NCBI RefSeq assembly: GCF_005938385.1
Contig: NZ_VCRA01000007.1
Coordinates: forward strand, 124,001-188,000
Reading direction: 5' to 3'
Source of the DNA: Paenibacillus mesophilus
GTDB lineage: Bacteria; Bacillota; Bacilli; Paenibacillales; NBRC-103111
Length of the DNA stretch: 64,000 nt
Position numbers and translations under genes: made by a program. Positions within the stretch are counted from its first letter, which is position 1; each line of letters starts with the position of its first letter. Positions 51,596 through 60,888 of this stretch are shown here, in pieces. The notes beneath the pieces are model-generated. The model was not told the DNA's origin. It did no database searches and worked only from the letters and a program-made list of their open reading frames with translations.

Positions 51596-52555
51596 TTAAA
51601 TGAAATCCGATAGCGGCAGCCCAAGCTCGCTTGCAGCCGCGCGCATAAAATCGCGACAGAAGGAGTAATCCTTCCACCGTACGACTTTGTCCATTTCCCA
51701 TTCCAGCGTGTTGATATTATTCAGCATGAGTCCTTGTTCGGTGCGAAGCAAAATAATTACGGCAGGCTGGCCCCACAGCGTATCCGCGTATACGAAAAGA
51801 TCTTTCGCCAGCTTCGTGCCGCTGTACGGATTAAGAGATTTTTGCGTAATCGTAGACTTGCCGTATTCGGAGCTGTTCATCGAGACGAAGCTGAACGTCG
51901 CTTCATCGATAAGGAAGCGGGCCAGTCCCTTATAATCTTTACGATTGAAGGCTTCGAGGAACTTCTTCATGAATTCGGGATTTACCGCATCTTGTTGAGC
52001 CATACGATTCTTAGCGGCCCCTTCTTCGGCGCTATCTTTGTTCAGCTTGCGCAGGTTGGCTCTCGCCCGGTGTAACATGGCGTTTACGGCGGTTTCCGTT
52101 GCGGAAATAAGCTCGGCCGTCTCCTTGGCGGTAAAGGAGAACGATTCCATGAGTATAAAGACGGCGGCTTGTTTCGGGGTCAAATGATGCACCAATACTT
52201 CCAATGCTTCGCTTACTTCTATCGAATCCGCCGCTTCGCTTTCGTATAGATGCTCCTCCGCATATTCCTCCAGCTTTACTTTCATTCTCCGGCATTGATC
52301 GATCCAATGATTGGTAGCTACCCTGAATAAGAAAGATTTCGTTTGCAACGGCTGCTGTCTATGAGATAGTGCAGAAAGAGAAGCAAACGATTTAAGCAGC
52401 GTATCTTGCAGCAAATCCTCGGCATCCCAAGGGGAGCCGGTTAGTTTCCTGCAGTAATGCCAAAGCTGGGAGCGGAAAGGACTAATAATTTCTATAAATC
52501 TGCCCCATGGATCAACCGTATTGTCGCCGATAAGCTGCAGGTCGGTTTTATTCAA
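51596..52555 (-). CDS. ECF sigma factor with C-terminal SnoaL-like extension
   Basis: 319 residues. Region 2 (SPWDAEDLLQDTLLKSF, about residues 41-57), region 4 (LTPKQAAVFILMESFSFTAKETAELISATETAVNAMLHRAR, about 125-165), then a 130-residue SnoaL/NTF2-like domain (FLEAFNRKDYKGLARFLIDEATF). In ECF factors of this kind the fused domain regulates activity in cis and replaces an anti-sigma factor. Followed by a VOC gene. Confidence 0.85.
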   Translation of the reverse strand: MNKTDLQLIGDNTVDPWGRFIEIISPFRSQLWHYCRKLTGSPWDAEDLLQDTLLKSFASLSALSHRQQPLQTKSFLFRVATNHWIDQCRRMKVKLEEYAEEHLYESEAADSIEVSEALEVLVHHLTPKQAAVFILMESFSFTAKETAELISATETAVNAMLHRARANLRKLNKDSAEEGAAKNRMAQQDAVNPEFMKKFLEAFNRKDYKGLARFLIDEATFSFVSMNSSEYGKSTITQKSLNPYSGTKLAKDLFVYADTLWGQPAVIILLRTEQGLMLNNINTLEWEMDKVVRWKDYSFCRDFMRAAASELGLPLSDFI

Positions 52556-52640
52556 GCTTCATCTCCTTTCGAATGCCCGACTACTAGTAATACGAAAAAT
52601 AGTCGAACATCCATATGGGCTGTTTAAACTTTTTTTGATG

Positions 52641-53624
52641 TCAAATCATGTCGAAGTGATACGTTCGACATAACGATTCCAATTCCTGCAACTTTAGCTG
52701 CGCCTCGGGCATAACTTTACTGACCGGTACTCCTCGCACGTACGGTTGTTTATTGTACACCTTTCTGACTTCGGCCCGATAAGTGCCATGCTCGCCATTA
52801 TTGCGAATGATGATCCTATGGGGTTGTTTTACGAGAACGTCGATGTGCCGCCGTACGGCTTCCGAGCCGCTTCCTTCCAATAAGGAAAGCAGCTGATAAT
52901 CGGTCAATCGATCGATCGAATGTAAGATGCCGCGGTTTTCTTCCCTGTACAAAAGGATCGCCTTCGCCAAAATCTCGTCTGCCGCCAGGAAATGGGGATG
53001 CAAAAATATTTGATTGTCCGTTACAACCGCATGCAGCAGTTGCATAGCCGTTTCTTCGTCAGTCTCGATTACATGATTGTTAAACTTTATTTTATCGACC
53101 AAGCGTGACGGGGGCACCAAATGCATGCCGGCTCCGTATGTATCTCGTATGAAGCTGTCGAAGTGGTCTATGCTGATTCCGTCCGTTTTGCCGCTTAACG
53201 GAGTATTTTGATTCAGCAAATCGATGATGCGTGACGGTGTGAATTGATGCTTTTCCAATATTTCGGACACGGGGGCGGAAGCGATAGCTTCTTCCGTAAG
53301 AAGATGATGGTTTTTCCCCAGCGTCTTTTCTACCGAATGAGAGAACGGGAGGTGCCCGATGTCATGTACAATCGCCGCGGCGTGCAGCTCGCGCCAATCC
53401 GGATAAAAATGCTTCGTCAGCGCCCATACTCCGACCGTATGCTCGTAACGCGAATGCGTGATCGGACTGATCAAGGCACCGGCACCGAAATGATGCAAAT
53501 GCTTCAGCCTTCTAAGCGGGGAGCTTTGGAACAACTCTCTTTCGAAAGGTTCTGCAGAAATCCGAAGCTGGTATAAAGGCTCCCATACCGAATCGTCAAC
53601 AAAGATTTGCTGTGCTTGCACCAT
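52641..53624 (-). CDS. HD-domain phosphohydrolase
   Basis: 327 residues from ATG 53624. The HD metal ligands are visible: HSRYEHTVGV (first His), AAIVHDIGHLPFSHSVE (HD pair plus third His), and a later Asp in GISIDHFDSFI. SPLRRLKHLHHFG is the N-terminal signature of dNTPase-like HD proteins (SAMHD1/YwfO type). Probably hydrolyses a nucleotide or phosphate ester. Monocistronic. Confidence 0.85.
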   Translation of the reverse strand: MVQAQQIFVDDSVWEPLYQLRISAEPFERELFQSSPLRRLKHLHHFGAGALISPITHSRYEHTVGVWALTKHFYPDWRELHAAAIVHDIGHLPFSHSVEKTLGKNHHLLTEEAIASAPVSEILEKHQFTPSRIIDLLNQNTPLSGKTDGISIDHFDSFIRDTYGAGMHLVPPSRLVDKIKFNNHVIETDEETAMQLLHAVVTDNQIFLHPHFLAADEILAKAILLYREENRGILHSIDRLTDYQLLSLLEGSGSEAVRRHIDVLVKQPHRIIIRNNGEHGTYRAEVRKVYNKQPYVRGVPVSKVMPEAQLKLQELESLCRTYHFDMI

Positions 53625-53734
53625 GCAGGAAACAATCCTCCATCTGAATTGTGATAACCCTATTATAAACAACTCTTATGGAAGATCATGCTACTAAATG
53701 CTTTTATTCATCTATAATGACTACTGCCCATAGT

Positions 53735-53774
53735 AAAGACCGCTCCCGTCTCATGGAGAGAAGGAACGGTCTTT
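53735..53774. terminator. Hairpin terminator of the exopolysaccharide-like operon
   Basis: AAAGACCGCTCC pairs with GGAACGGTCTTT. It lies 116 bp past the glycoside hydrolase stop and before the HD gene promoter. Confidence 0.6.
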
Positions 53775-53889
53775 GCTTGCTTCTAAAATAGCGGTCTAAC
53801 GTCTCTTATTCCCCCGAATTCGCCGGTTTCCTCCAAAATAAGAGGTATTAGGGACTCTTTTCCGTTCTCCGGCATCTGCTCATTCGAGA

Positions 53890-56226
53890 TTACGGCAGCC
53901 GGATTCGTCCGAATACGTCCTTCATCGCATAGTACGACTGCTTCAACCGCTCATGGAAACGCGGCTGCTCCCAAGTCGGCCATACGAGCGGAATCATGTC
54001 CTCGGCCGAAAGCTTGCCTTCCTTGAGCGCAGGGTAAACGAACGTTAGCGTGCCCGGATCGAGCGCCGGCTCCTCGTCGGCCGCGCTCTGCACAGAGTCG
54101 CCCGGCTTGTAGGCGGCGACGGCGAACTTGAAGCCCGGCACGGTTTGCTTGGCCGCAAGCCCTTCTTTCCATATATCGCCCATCACCTCGCGGGTGCTCG
54201 GATCTTTCACATTCAGCAGCTGCCAAGCGATTCTCGCTTCCAGCACATGCTCCTTCTCATCGAAGAAGACGTCGGCCAAGGAATCGTATTCCTTGCTCGC
54301 CGGATTGCCGTTGCCGAAACGAAGCAGCCCGGTTTCGTAAGCGTCGAACGGAAGCTTCAGCCCGCTGTCCGGGATCGTCAACGCCTTGTTCAACGCCAAT
54401 TGAAGTGTATGGTACCGGCCGTTATTCGAAGTCTGCGCATACTCCCGGGGCGGAATCATGTTCAACGTATGGCCGTATTGGTAATAAAACGCGTCGTAGT
54501 AGCTGTCCACCCATACCCGCGAATGATCGGGACCCCCGATGTCGATCACGAAATCGAAGCCGCCATCCGTTGTCGCCCCGTCGCTTCCCGGCAACTGCTG
54601 CTGTCCTTGGCCCGGAATCGTGTCGAGCATGATCATCGCCCTCACCCGCCGCCAATCGAACGGGCGACCGTCCTTCCCGAAATCGAGGCGGAGGTAGACG
54701 TATCGTTCGTCGGCGGATGAGGCGACCCGATCCACGCGACGGTGCGCATCCCATTCATCGACAGCTTGCACTACCGAAGTTTCCCCGATATTTAGAAGAG
54801 GAATGCCTGCCTTCTCCCAATCCTTCGTGTCCCCGTCCACCAGCAATTGCACGCCTTCGGCGTTCGGATCGAAGCCGAGCAAGCCGAACTGCTGCTCGCT
54901 CGTCTGGGCGTTGGACCAGAAAGGACGGCGGTCGGGATTGTCGAGGTCCATCGTATTCCATGTCCTCTTGAACCATTCGTCCTGCCAAGTGAATACAAGT
55001 CCTCCGGCCATACCTTCCCTGTAAATATCCTCGAACAGTCGGGCATTGATCGCGCCCTGCTGCTCCTCCGTCAAGTGGCCCTGGTTCCATCCGCTAACGT
55101 TTCGATGCGTCATCCCCCGCGAAGCGGGAACGCCGAATTCGGCAACCAGCACCGGCATCCGGTGAGACTGCTTCAGATCGTGCAAATAGCCCGCATAACG
55201 GTTCGTTTCACCGCGGGAATCCGTATAGGCCGCATACTTTTGCTCGTAATTCATAAATTCGGGGTAATACGGGTAGACGTGATAGGAAGCGAAGTAGCCG
55301 CTCTTAAGCGCCGGTTTCGCCACGATCGCGTTCGGATCGACGGACACCATATCTTCCTTCGGCGCAGGCTCGGACGGATGGCGCATCGGGTCGGTCGTCA
55401 CCCAATTCGTAAAGCTGAACGGCCGCTGCCACTTATACGTATCCATTTCGTAAACGGCGACGTCCTCCATCAGCTTCGCCACCCATACTTCAAAGGGAGA
55501 CGCCTGCTCGGTCCGGAAGTACGTGCCGTCCAGCTGCGCCGTTCCTTCGCGCTTCTTGTTCGTCGAGTCGACCATGATCGGGTCCCATTCGATGCCGAGC
55601 ACCCAGCCGAGCACATAGTTTGATATGTCCGCCCCGTACTTACCGGAAGCATGTCCCGGTCTTGCCGGCAAATCCGCTTTCCCGTGAATGACGTTCACCA
55701 TATCGCGGAGCTCTTTCTGAAGCTCCTCGTTGACCTCGACCGAGTAAGCGTCTCCCGTCTCGACCAGCTTCTCCTCGTCGACCCATACCCCGTGCAGCAC
55801 CATGACGGGCTCGTCCGCCTTGTCGTTGTATTCCTTCAATGCCTCGTAAAATGCCGGCGGGTGCAGCGTATAGACCCGGACCGCGTTCGCGTGCATGTCG
55901 CCGATTTGCTTGAACCAGCGGGCATATTCCTCTTTCGTAATGGCGGTTTCCCCGGGAAAGTGACCCGGTTTGGCGACACCCATGTTGACGCCCTTGATCA
56001 ATAAGTCTTGCCAAACGCCGTTGCGGCGGACTTGAATGTAATGATCGCCGGTTCGGGCGGGCATCGATATGCCATCGACTTTCACAGTCTCCAAGCGTTG
56101 TACATCAGCTTGCTTTTGCCGGTCGAAGACACACGCCGCACCGCCGGCGGCCAAGCCGGCCAGCACGACACCGCCGAGCAGCCAGACGGGCCAGCGACGC
56201 CTTCGTTTCGATCTTTTTCTGCGCAT
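53890..56226 (-). CDS. Membrane-anchored glycoside hydrolase-like protein
   Basis: 778 residues. A basic N-terminus (RRKRSKRRRRWPVW) leads into one membrane helix (LLGGVVLAGLAAGGAA, about residues 17-34). Residues 60-470 form a GH2/GH5-like TIM barrel: HANAVRVYTLHPP, VLHGVWVDEE, GWVLGIEWDP (first candidate acid), SYHVYPYYPEF and VLVAEFGVPAS (candidate nucleophile Glu), then FTWQDEWFKRTW. The last 270 residues are beta-rich and resemble a carbohydrate-binding domain. It should act outside the membrane on the polymer made by the adjacent GT2, like other synthase-associated hydrolases. 10 bp downstream of the GT2 gene. Confidence 0.8.
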   Translation of the reverse strand: MRRKRSKRRRRWPVWLLGGVVLAGLAAGGAACVFDRQKQADVQRLETVKVDGISMPARTGDHYIQVRRNGVWQDLLIKGVNMGVAKPGHFPGETAITKEEYARWFKQIGDMHANAVRVYTLHPPAFYEALKEYNDKADEPVMVLHGVWVDEEKLVETGDAYSVEVNEELQKELRDMVNVIHGKADLPARPGHASGKYGADISNYVLGWVLGIEWDPIMVDSTNKKREGTAQLDGTYFRTEQASPFEVWVAKLMEDVAVYEMDTYKWQRPFSFTNWVTTDPMRHPSEPAPKEDMVSVDPNAIVAKPALKSGYFASYHVYPYYPEFMNYEQKYAAYTDSRGETNRYAGYLHDLKQSHRMPVLVAEFGVPASRGMTHRNVSGWNQGHLTEEQQGAINARLFEDIYREGMAGGLVFTWQDEWFKRTWNTMDLDNPDRRPFWSNAQTSEQQFGLLGFDPNAEGVQLLVDGDTKDWEKAGIPLLNIGETSVVQAVDEWDAHRRVDRVASSADERYVYLRLDFGKDGRPFDWRRVRAMIMLDTIPGQGQQQLPGSDGATTDGGFDFVIDIGGPDHSRVWVDSYYDAFYYQYGHTLNMIPPREYAQTSNNGRYHTLQLALNKALTIPDSGLKLPFDAYETGLLRFGNGNPASKEYDSLADVFFDEKEHVLEARIAWQLLNVKDPSTREVMGDIWKEGLAAKQTVPGFKFAVAAYKPGDSVQSAADEEPALDPGTLTFVYPALKEGKLSAEDMIPLVWPTWEQPRFHERLKQSYYAMKDVFGRIRLP

Positions 56227-56236
56227 GGAGCTTCCC

Positions 56237-57694
56237 TCATCCTCCCGTCCGTTTCCGCTGCGACTCCACCGATATGCCTTTGCGCGTCATCTCGCCCCAT
56301 TCGTGCCGTTTGCCGCGGAGCGATTTGAACAGCCCGTTCAGCCTCCATACCGTTTGGATCGGCCGGTACCAGAACGTTTCCGACAACGCCCAGAAGAACA
56401 GTCTCGTCACATCCGAGACGCGGTTATATTTGCTTAACGTCCATTCCTCGAGCAATACCGCCCCCATCGACAGAAACGAGCCGTACAAGAGCATGGACAA
56501 AAACAGCAGAAAGCTGAAATATAGCTGAGTATGTCCCGTGAACAGTCCCCAAACGGCGATCGCGTAGCCGATCAGTTCCAAGATAGGACCAAGCAGCTCG
56601 ACGAACAGAAAATACGGCATCGCGACGAGGCCGATTTTGCCGTAGCGGGGGTTCAGCACCATTCTCCTGTGCTTCCACAAGCTCTCGAACAAGCCGCGCT
56701 GCCAACGGACACGCTGGCGCTTCAACACTTTCATCGTTTCCGGCGCTTCCGTCCAGCAGACCGGATCCGGGATGTAGGCGATTTTCGCCTTGCTCCCTTT
56801 CTCCCGGATCAACCGGTGCAGGCGTACGACCAGCTCCATATCCTCCCCGATCGTTCCGACCTCGTAGCCGCCCGCCTCCAGCACCCAATCTTTGCGGAAC
56901 ACGCCGAATGCGCCGGATACGATAAGCAGCATGTTGAACCGGCTCAATCCGATCCGACCGATGAGAAACCCGCGCATGTATTCGATAACCTGCATAATGA
57001 CGATCGGACGCCCCGACAGACGGACGTCTCCGCGGGCCAAATGCCCGCGGTCCACGATGCTGCCGTTCGCGATGCCGACGCTGCCCCCGCTCGCGATTAT
57101 TTCTTCCCCGGGCTTCGCCTCGACGATCGGCTTCATAATTTTCAGAAATGCGTCGGCATCCAGTACCGTATCCCCGTCCAGCGAGACGAAGTAAGGGTAT
57201 TGGGAATAATGGATGCCCGCGTTCAACGCATCCGCCTTGCCGCCGTTTTCCTTATCCAATACGACAAGACCCGGGTGCTTCCGGGAACGGTAAACGCCGC
57301 GCACCGGCTTCGTTTCCTTCCGCGATGTCCACAACACCTGATGCTTGACCTCGTACATGTCGAATTCCTCGATCATCCTGTCCTTCGTTCCATCCTTCGA
57401 GCCGTCATTAATGACGATGACTTCGTATAAGGGATAGTTCATGCCGAGCAGCGAACGGACGCTGTCCACTATATTTTTCTCTTCATTATAGGCAGGGACG
57501 AGGATGGATAAAGGCGGACTGAAAGCGGAATGCAGCAATTCCCCGTAATGAACCGTATGGATGTCGGCCTCGCGCCGGAGCTTGCGGAACGCGACCAGAA
57601 ACAGGAACATATAAAAGGCCATAACGGCAAACACGTAAATAACGACGACCCAGCCGCCGATCTCCGCTGCAAGCGGCAACCCCTTATCCGGCAT
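56237..57694 (-). CDS. Membrane glycosyltransferase family 2 (processive type)
   Basis: 485 residues from ATG 57694 with GGGAGG upstream. One N-terminal membrane helix (GWVVVIYVFAVMAFYMFLFLVAF), then a GT2 domain: SILVPAYNEEKNI, VINDGSKDGT, SLDGDTVLD (metal Asp), TIGEDMELV and QRVRWQRG (QxxRW), then three to four C-terminal helices. The D, D, D, QxxRW set is that of cellulose/hyaluronan/PNAG-like synthases. No PilZ domain. It overlaps the HEAT gene by 11 bp. Polymer product unknown. Confidence 0.92.
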   Translation of the reverse strand: MPDKGLPLAAEIGGWVVVIYVFAVMAFYMFLFLVAFRKLRREADIHTVHYGELLHSAFSPPLSILVPAYNEEKNIVDSVRSLLGMNYPLYEVIVINDGSKDGTKDRMIEEFDMYEVKHQVLWTSRKETKPVRGVYRSRKHPGLVVLDKENGGKADALNAGIHYSQYPYFVSLDGDTVLDADAFLKIMKPIVEAKPGEEIIASGGSVGIANGSIVDRGHLARGDVRLSGRPIVIMQVIEYMRGFLIGRIGLSRFNMLLIVSGAFGVFRKDWVLEAGGYEVGTIGEDMELVVRLHRLIREKGSKAKIAYIPDPVCWTEAPETMKVLKRQRVRWQRGLFESLWKHRRMVLNPRYGKIGLVAMPYFLFVELLGPILELIGYAIAVWGLFTGHTQLYFSFLLFLSMLLYGSFLSMGAVLLEEWTLSKYNRVSDVTRLFFWALSETFWYRPIQTVWRLNGLFKSLRGKRHEWGEMTRKGISVESQRKRTGG

Positions 57695-58790
57695 CGGCAA
57701 CGCCTCCCTCCCCTTGCTCCAGCATTTCCTCGGCCGCCTCCCGCGCGAAGCGGTCGGGGTGAAAGGATGCAATCTGCCTGAGCTTCGCGGCGCCGTCCGC
57801 ATATTTCAGTATCGAGCGTCCGGCTTCGATTCGGACCAAGTACGCCTGGTCCCCCATCATCTGTTCGAGTATCGGCACAAAATCGGGATTGCGCACCTCG
57901 GCCATCAGCCTCGCCGTCATGAGCCGCATCGGCCATGAGTACGTACGCCATTCCTTGCTCGCTTCCAGGAAGGCCGACTCCGCCTCCTCGGTCATATAGC
58001 CGAAATTGGCCAATGCTTTCATCGCCCGGATGCGGCATTCCTCCGACGGATCGGCAAGCAGCCGCTCGAACCAAGCCAGCACCCGCTCCGAACGGATATT
58101 GCGGATACGCAGCACATCGATCAGATTCAGCCGCAGCGATTCCCGGACTTCCCCGCTGCGTGCGATCAGTTCCTCCAGCAGATCGGCCGGCATGACGATC
58201 AGGACGCTCCGGTACATATGCTCGGAAATATAATCCGTTTCGTGCTTGGCATCCTCCGTCACCATCACGTCTACGATGTCCGGATTCCGGAGCAAAGCGA
58301 GTACCCGAATCGCGGACCATTTTTCCGTATCTCCGGTTTTGCGGTTGAACGCAAGGTCGAGGACGTTATTTTCAATTCCTTTCAGCTGAAAAAGTCCGAT
58401 CAAGGCGAGTGCGTTCATCCTGACGGTCCAATTCCGTTCTTGGAGCGACTTACGGTATACATCCGAATACAACTCGGCGACGAGGCGGGATATGCGCTCG
58501 ATCTCGGTCTGCATGCCGCTCAAGATCACCTGGTGAAACAAATAGTTTTCCAGCGCGGCGAACTGCCACTTGCGGCGGGGAACGATTCGCCGGGAACGCG
58601 TCCCGTCCCGCAAGTACTGCTCCAACGGAGAATCCGGCTGCTCCATGAGGGCCGTCCACTGCCGAATGCGTTCCTTCGTCCGGTTCGACGACCATTTGCG
58701 GATGACGAGAAACCCGTACAGGAACAGCAGCAGGCCGGCGACCATCGCACAAAACCAACCAACATACGCAATCGTGTAACCGGCGCTCAT
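57684..58790 (-). CDS. Membrane-anchored HEAT-repeat protein
   Basis: 368 residues. N-terminal membrane helix (FCAMVAGLLLFLYGFLVI, about residues 12-29), then helical HEAT/Armadillo-type repeats: WTVRMNALALIGLF, KWSAIRVLALLRNPDIVDVM, RESLRLNLIDVLRIRN, CRIRAMKALANFGYM, AYLVRIEAGRSILKYA. It likely scaffolds contacts between the response regulator and the glycosyltransferase. Its ATG overlaps the response regulator stop by 4 bp, so they are translationally coupled. Confidence 0.85.
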   Translation of the reverse strand: MSAGYTIAYVGWFCAMVAGLLLFLYGFLVIRKWSSNRTKERIRQWTALMEQPDSPLEQYLRDGTRSRRIVPRRKWQFAALENYLFHQVILSGMQTEIERISRLVAELYSDVYRKSLQERNWTVRMNALALIGLFQLKGIENNVLDLAFNRKTGDTEKWSAIRVLALLRNPDIVDVMVTEDAKHETDYISEHMYRSVLIVMPADLLEELIARSGEVRESLRLNLIDVLRIRNIRSERVLAWFERLLADPSEECRIRAMKALANFGYMTEEAESAFLEASKEWRTYSWPMRLMTARLMAEVRNPDFVPILEQMMGDQAYLVRIEAGRSILKYADGAAKLRQIASFHPDRFAREAAEEMLEQGEGGVADAG

Positions 58791-60502
58791 GATTTGTTCC
58801 CCTGGAGAATGCGCAACATTCTGGCTTCCAGCTCCGGCAGCCGGAACGGCTTCGTGACGTAATCGTCCGTTCCGAGCCGCATCGCCTGCGCAATCTCCTC
58901 TTGTTCCCCGACACCGGTCAGCATGATGATCCGGTAACGGTCCGGCGGATAATCCGCACGCAGACGCGTAAGCACCTCGATACCGTTGATTTTCGGCATC
59001 ATCCGGTCGAGAATGAGCAAATATTTCGCTTTCTGCCGATGCCAGTCGTCCTCGAAAAAAGCGGAGCCGTCCGCGAACGTCCGCACCTCGGGCGCTTGGC
59101 CTTCGAGCCGCCATTCCTTCAATCTGCGCTGCAGCATATTGCGGATGATCGAATCGTCGTCGAGAATGGCGATGCGCCATTGCTCCGCTACTTGCCCGCT
59201 CACGCCGTCCGCTTCGAGCACCGTTCCCGGCCCGCCCTGCTTCGCTTGCTTCATCGCTTCGGACAAGCGGGATGTTTGCAGGTCAATGCTTTTCTGTACG
59301 TCCCATCGTTCGTACACGGCGCATATGGTTTTGACGACCGGATTGCCGTCGATCGCGAAGCCGCGACTGGCGAAGCTTTGCGCGAGCCCCTCGAAGCGCA
59401 CGCCCGCTTCCTCGGCGGACAGCCCTTTCGACAGGAGCAGAAATTGGTCTTTGTCCCAACGGATCAGCAGCTCGTCTTGATGCAGCCGCCCCTTCAGAAA
59501 CGCGGCCGCCTGAAACAGCAGCGAGTCCGCACCGGCATGGCCGAACTTGTCGTTCAATTCCTGAAACCGATCGATATCCAGCAGCGCCGCGTATAGAGAT
59601 ACTCCGCTTCGGGCGCACTCCCTGCTGTACCGTTCCCACTCCGCACGCAGATACACGGCGTTATACAGCCCTGTACATTCGTCGGACAGCATGAACTTGC
59701 CGATCGATTGCTTCCTGCGGATTTTGTTCATGACGCGCACGGCGAATTCGTCCGGATCGACCGGTTTGGCCAGAAAATCGTCCGCTCCGCGCGTGTACGC
59801 TTTAAGTCGGGCGTCCTTATCTTGCTGTGCGCTCATCAGGATGACCGGCACGATCATTTGCAGCGAACGTTCTTGAAGAATCGTAAGCAGATCATACCCG
59901 CTATGACCCGGCAGCACGACATCCAGCACGACACAATCCGGCTTCAGCTCATAAAACCATTGGATCGCTTTCTCCGGATAAGGGGTAGCGAGAACGAGAC
60001 AGCCCTCCGCCTCCATCCGCTCTTTAAATAATTGAAGCAGCACCAAATCGTCGTCGACGAGCAGGACGAGCGCTTTCGCCGGAGCGGGAGCGGCAGTGAC
60101 AGCGGCAGTGACAGCGGCAGTGACAGCGGCAGTGATAGAGGGAGCCTTGGCGGCAGCGGACGGGGCATCCGCATGCGTCGTCTTCCCATCGGCCGCCTCG
60201 GCCGGCACAACTTCTGTTTGTGCCACGCGGCTTGCTTCGGCTTGAGCCCTTAATTCAATTATGGGAGTAAGAATGAGCATAATGTCCGGATAGGACAAGC
60301 CGGCCGAGCTTTCCTCGTCGATGCGCTGCAGCAGGGCGGCGGCCCGATCGGTCCATTCCTGCAGCCCGATCGTCGCAGCGGTGCCTTTGATCGAATGCAG
60401 CAGCCGGTACAGCTCGGATTCGGGAACGTCTTTGCCTGATGCTAGCCACTGTTCCAACGTCCGGTCGAATTGCCGGATAAAAACTTGCTTATATTTTTGC
60501 AT
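58787..60502 (-). CDS. Hpt-REC-degenerate GGDEF-REC response regulator
   Basis: 571 residues from ATG 60502. Hpt domain at 1-95 (LLHSIKGTAATIG, phospho-His about 36); an Ala/Thr/Val linker with TAAV repeats (about 122-140); REC1 at about 142-262 (VDDD, VVLDVVLPG, KPVD); a GGDEF-like domain at about 275-430 with AALLDIDRFQELNDKFGHAGAD-type start but RWDKDQF where GGDEF should be, so cyclase activity is unlikely; REC2 at about 445-570 (LDDD, ILDRMMPKINGIE, KPF). It may receive phosphorelay signals and possibly bind c-di-GMP, and control polymer synthesis. Weak AGGAACG site before the ATG. First gene of the four-gene operon. Confidence 0.88.
   Translation of the reverse strand: MQKYKQVFIRQFDRTLEQWLASGKDVPESELYRLLHSIKGTAATIGLQEWTDRAAALLQRIDEESSAGLSYPDIMLILTPIIELRAQAEASRVAQTEVVPAEAADGKTTHADAPSAAAKAPSITAAVTAAVTAAVTAAPAPAKALVLLVDDDLVLLQLFKERMEAEGCLVLATPYPEKAIQWFYELKPDCVVLDVVLPGHSGYDLLTILQERSLQMIVPVILMSAQQDKDARLKAYTRGADDFLAKPVDPDEFAVRVMNKIRRKQSIGKFMLSDECTGLYNAVYLRAEWERYSRECARSGVSLYAALLDIDRFQELNDKFGHAGADSLLFQAAAFLKGRLHQDELLIRWDKDQFLLLSKGLSAEEAGVRFEGLAQSFASRGFAIDGNPVVKTICAVYERWDVQKSIDLQTSRLSEAMKQAKQGGPGTVLEADGVSGQVAEQWRIAILDDDSIIRNMLQRRLKEWRLEGQAPEVRTFADGSAFFEDDWHRQKAKYLLILDRMMPKINGIEVLTRLRADYPPDRYRIIMLTGVGEQEEIAQAMRLGTDDYVTKPFRLPELEARMLRILQGNKS
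60091..60138. repeat. 12-bp tandem repeat inside the response regulator gene
   Basis: Four copies of CGGCAGTGACAG (the last has one substitution), encoding a repeated T-A-A-V linker between Hpt and REC1. The unit is a multiple of three, so slippage would change linker length without shifting the frame. Confidence 0.85.
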
Positions 60503-60703
60503 GGCCACGTTCCTGTTCGATTCATCGTAATAGGTAACCTCAAACAATTTTACCCCATATTGATGGCTTCGCAAATAGGACGGCGGCGCTAACAACTGTC
60601 TATCCGCCTACATGAAGCCAGAAAAGTCCCGATCGATCTTGTTTTTGTCCCGATCCGCCATGAATTCGCCGTTTTGGATGATTATGATGGAGGTAAGAAA
60701 GCT

Positions 60704-60847
60704 GATCCCCCAGAAGTGATGATCTGCTTCGTAGCTTATTCCATCGGAGCAGTCTAGCCGCTCTCGCAACAATAGCTTCAACTAGAACACGAATGTACTT
60801 CGCCGAATTGCATCGATCAAAGCTATTGTTAATACTTCTGGGGGATC
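60704..60847. repeat. Inverted repeat flanking the oxidoreductase promoter region
   Basis: GATCCCCCAGAAGT (60704-60717) and its exact complement ACTTCTGGGGGATC (60834-60847), 116 bp apart, in the 386-bp divergent gap between the response regulator and the oxidoreductase operon. There is no open frame inside. It could be a small insertion element or a pair of regulator sites; otherwise I see nothing in the gap. Confidence 0.65.
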
Positions 60848-60888
60848 CCCCTATAACAAGCGACATGTTTCCCGGAAGGAGTATCAGG

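Noticed and set aside
58901-59596. 231-codon open frame on the plus strand
   Set aside because: Antisense shadow of the response regulator gene.
60091-60138. CRISPR or binding-site array
   Set aside because: A 12-bp repeat inside a coding region encoding a low-complexity linker; no spacers.
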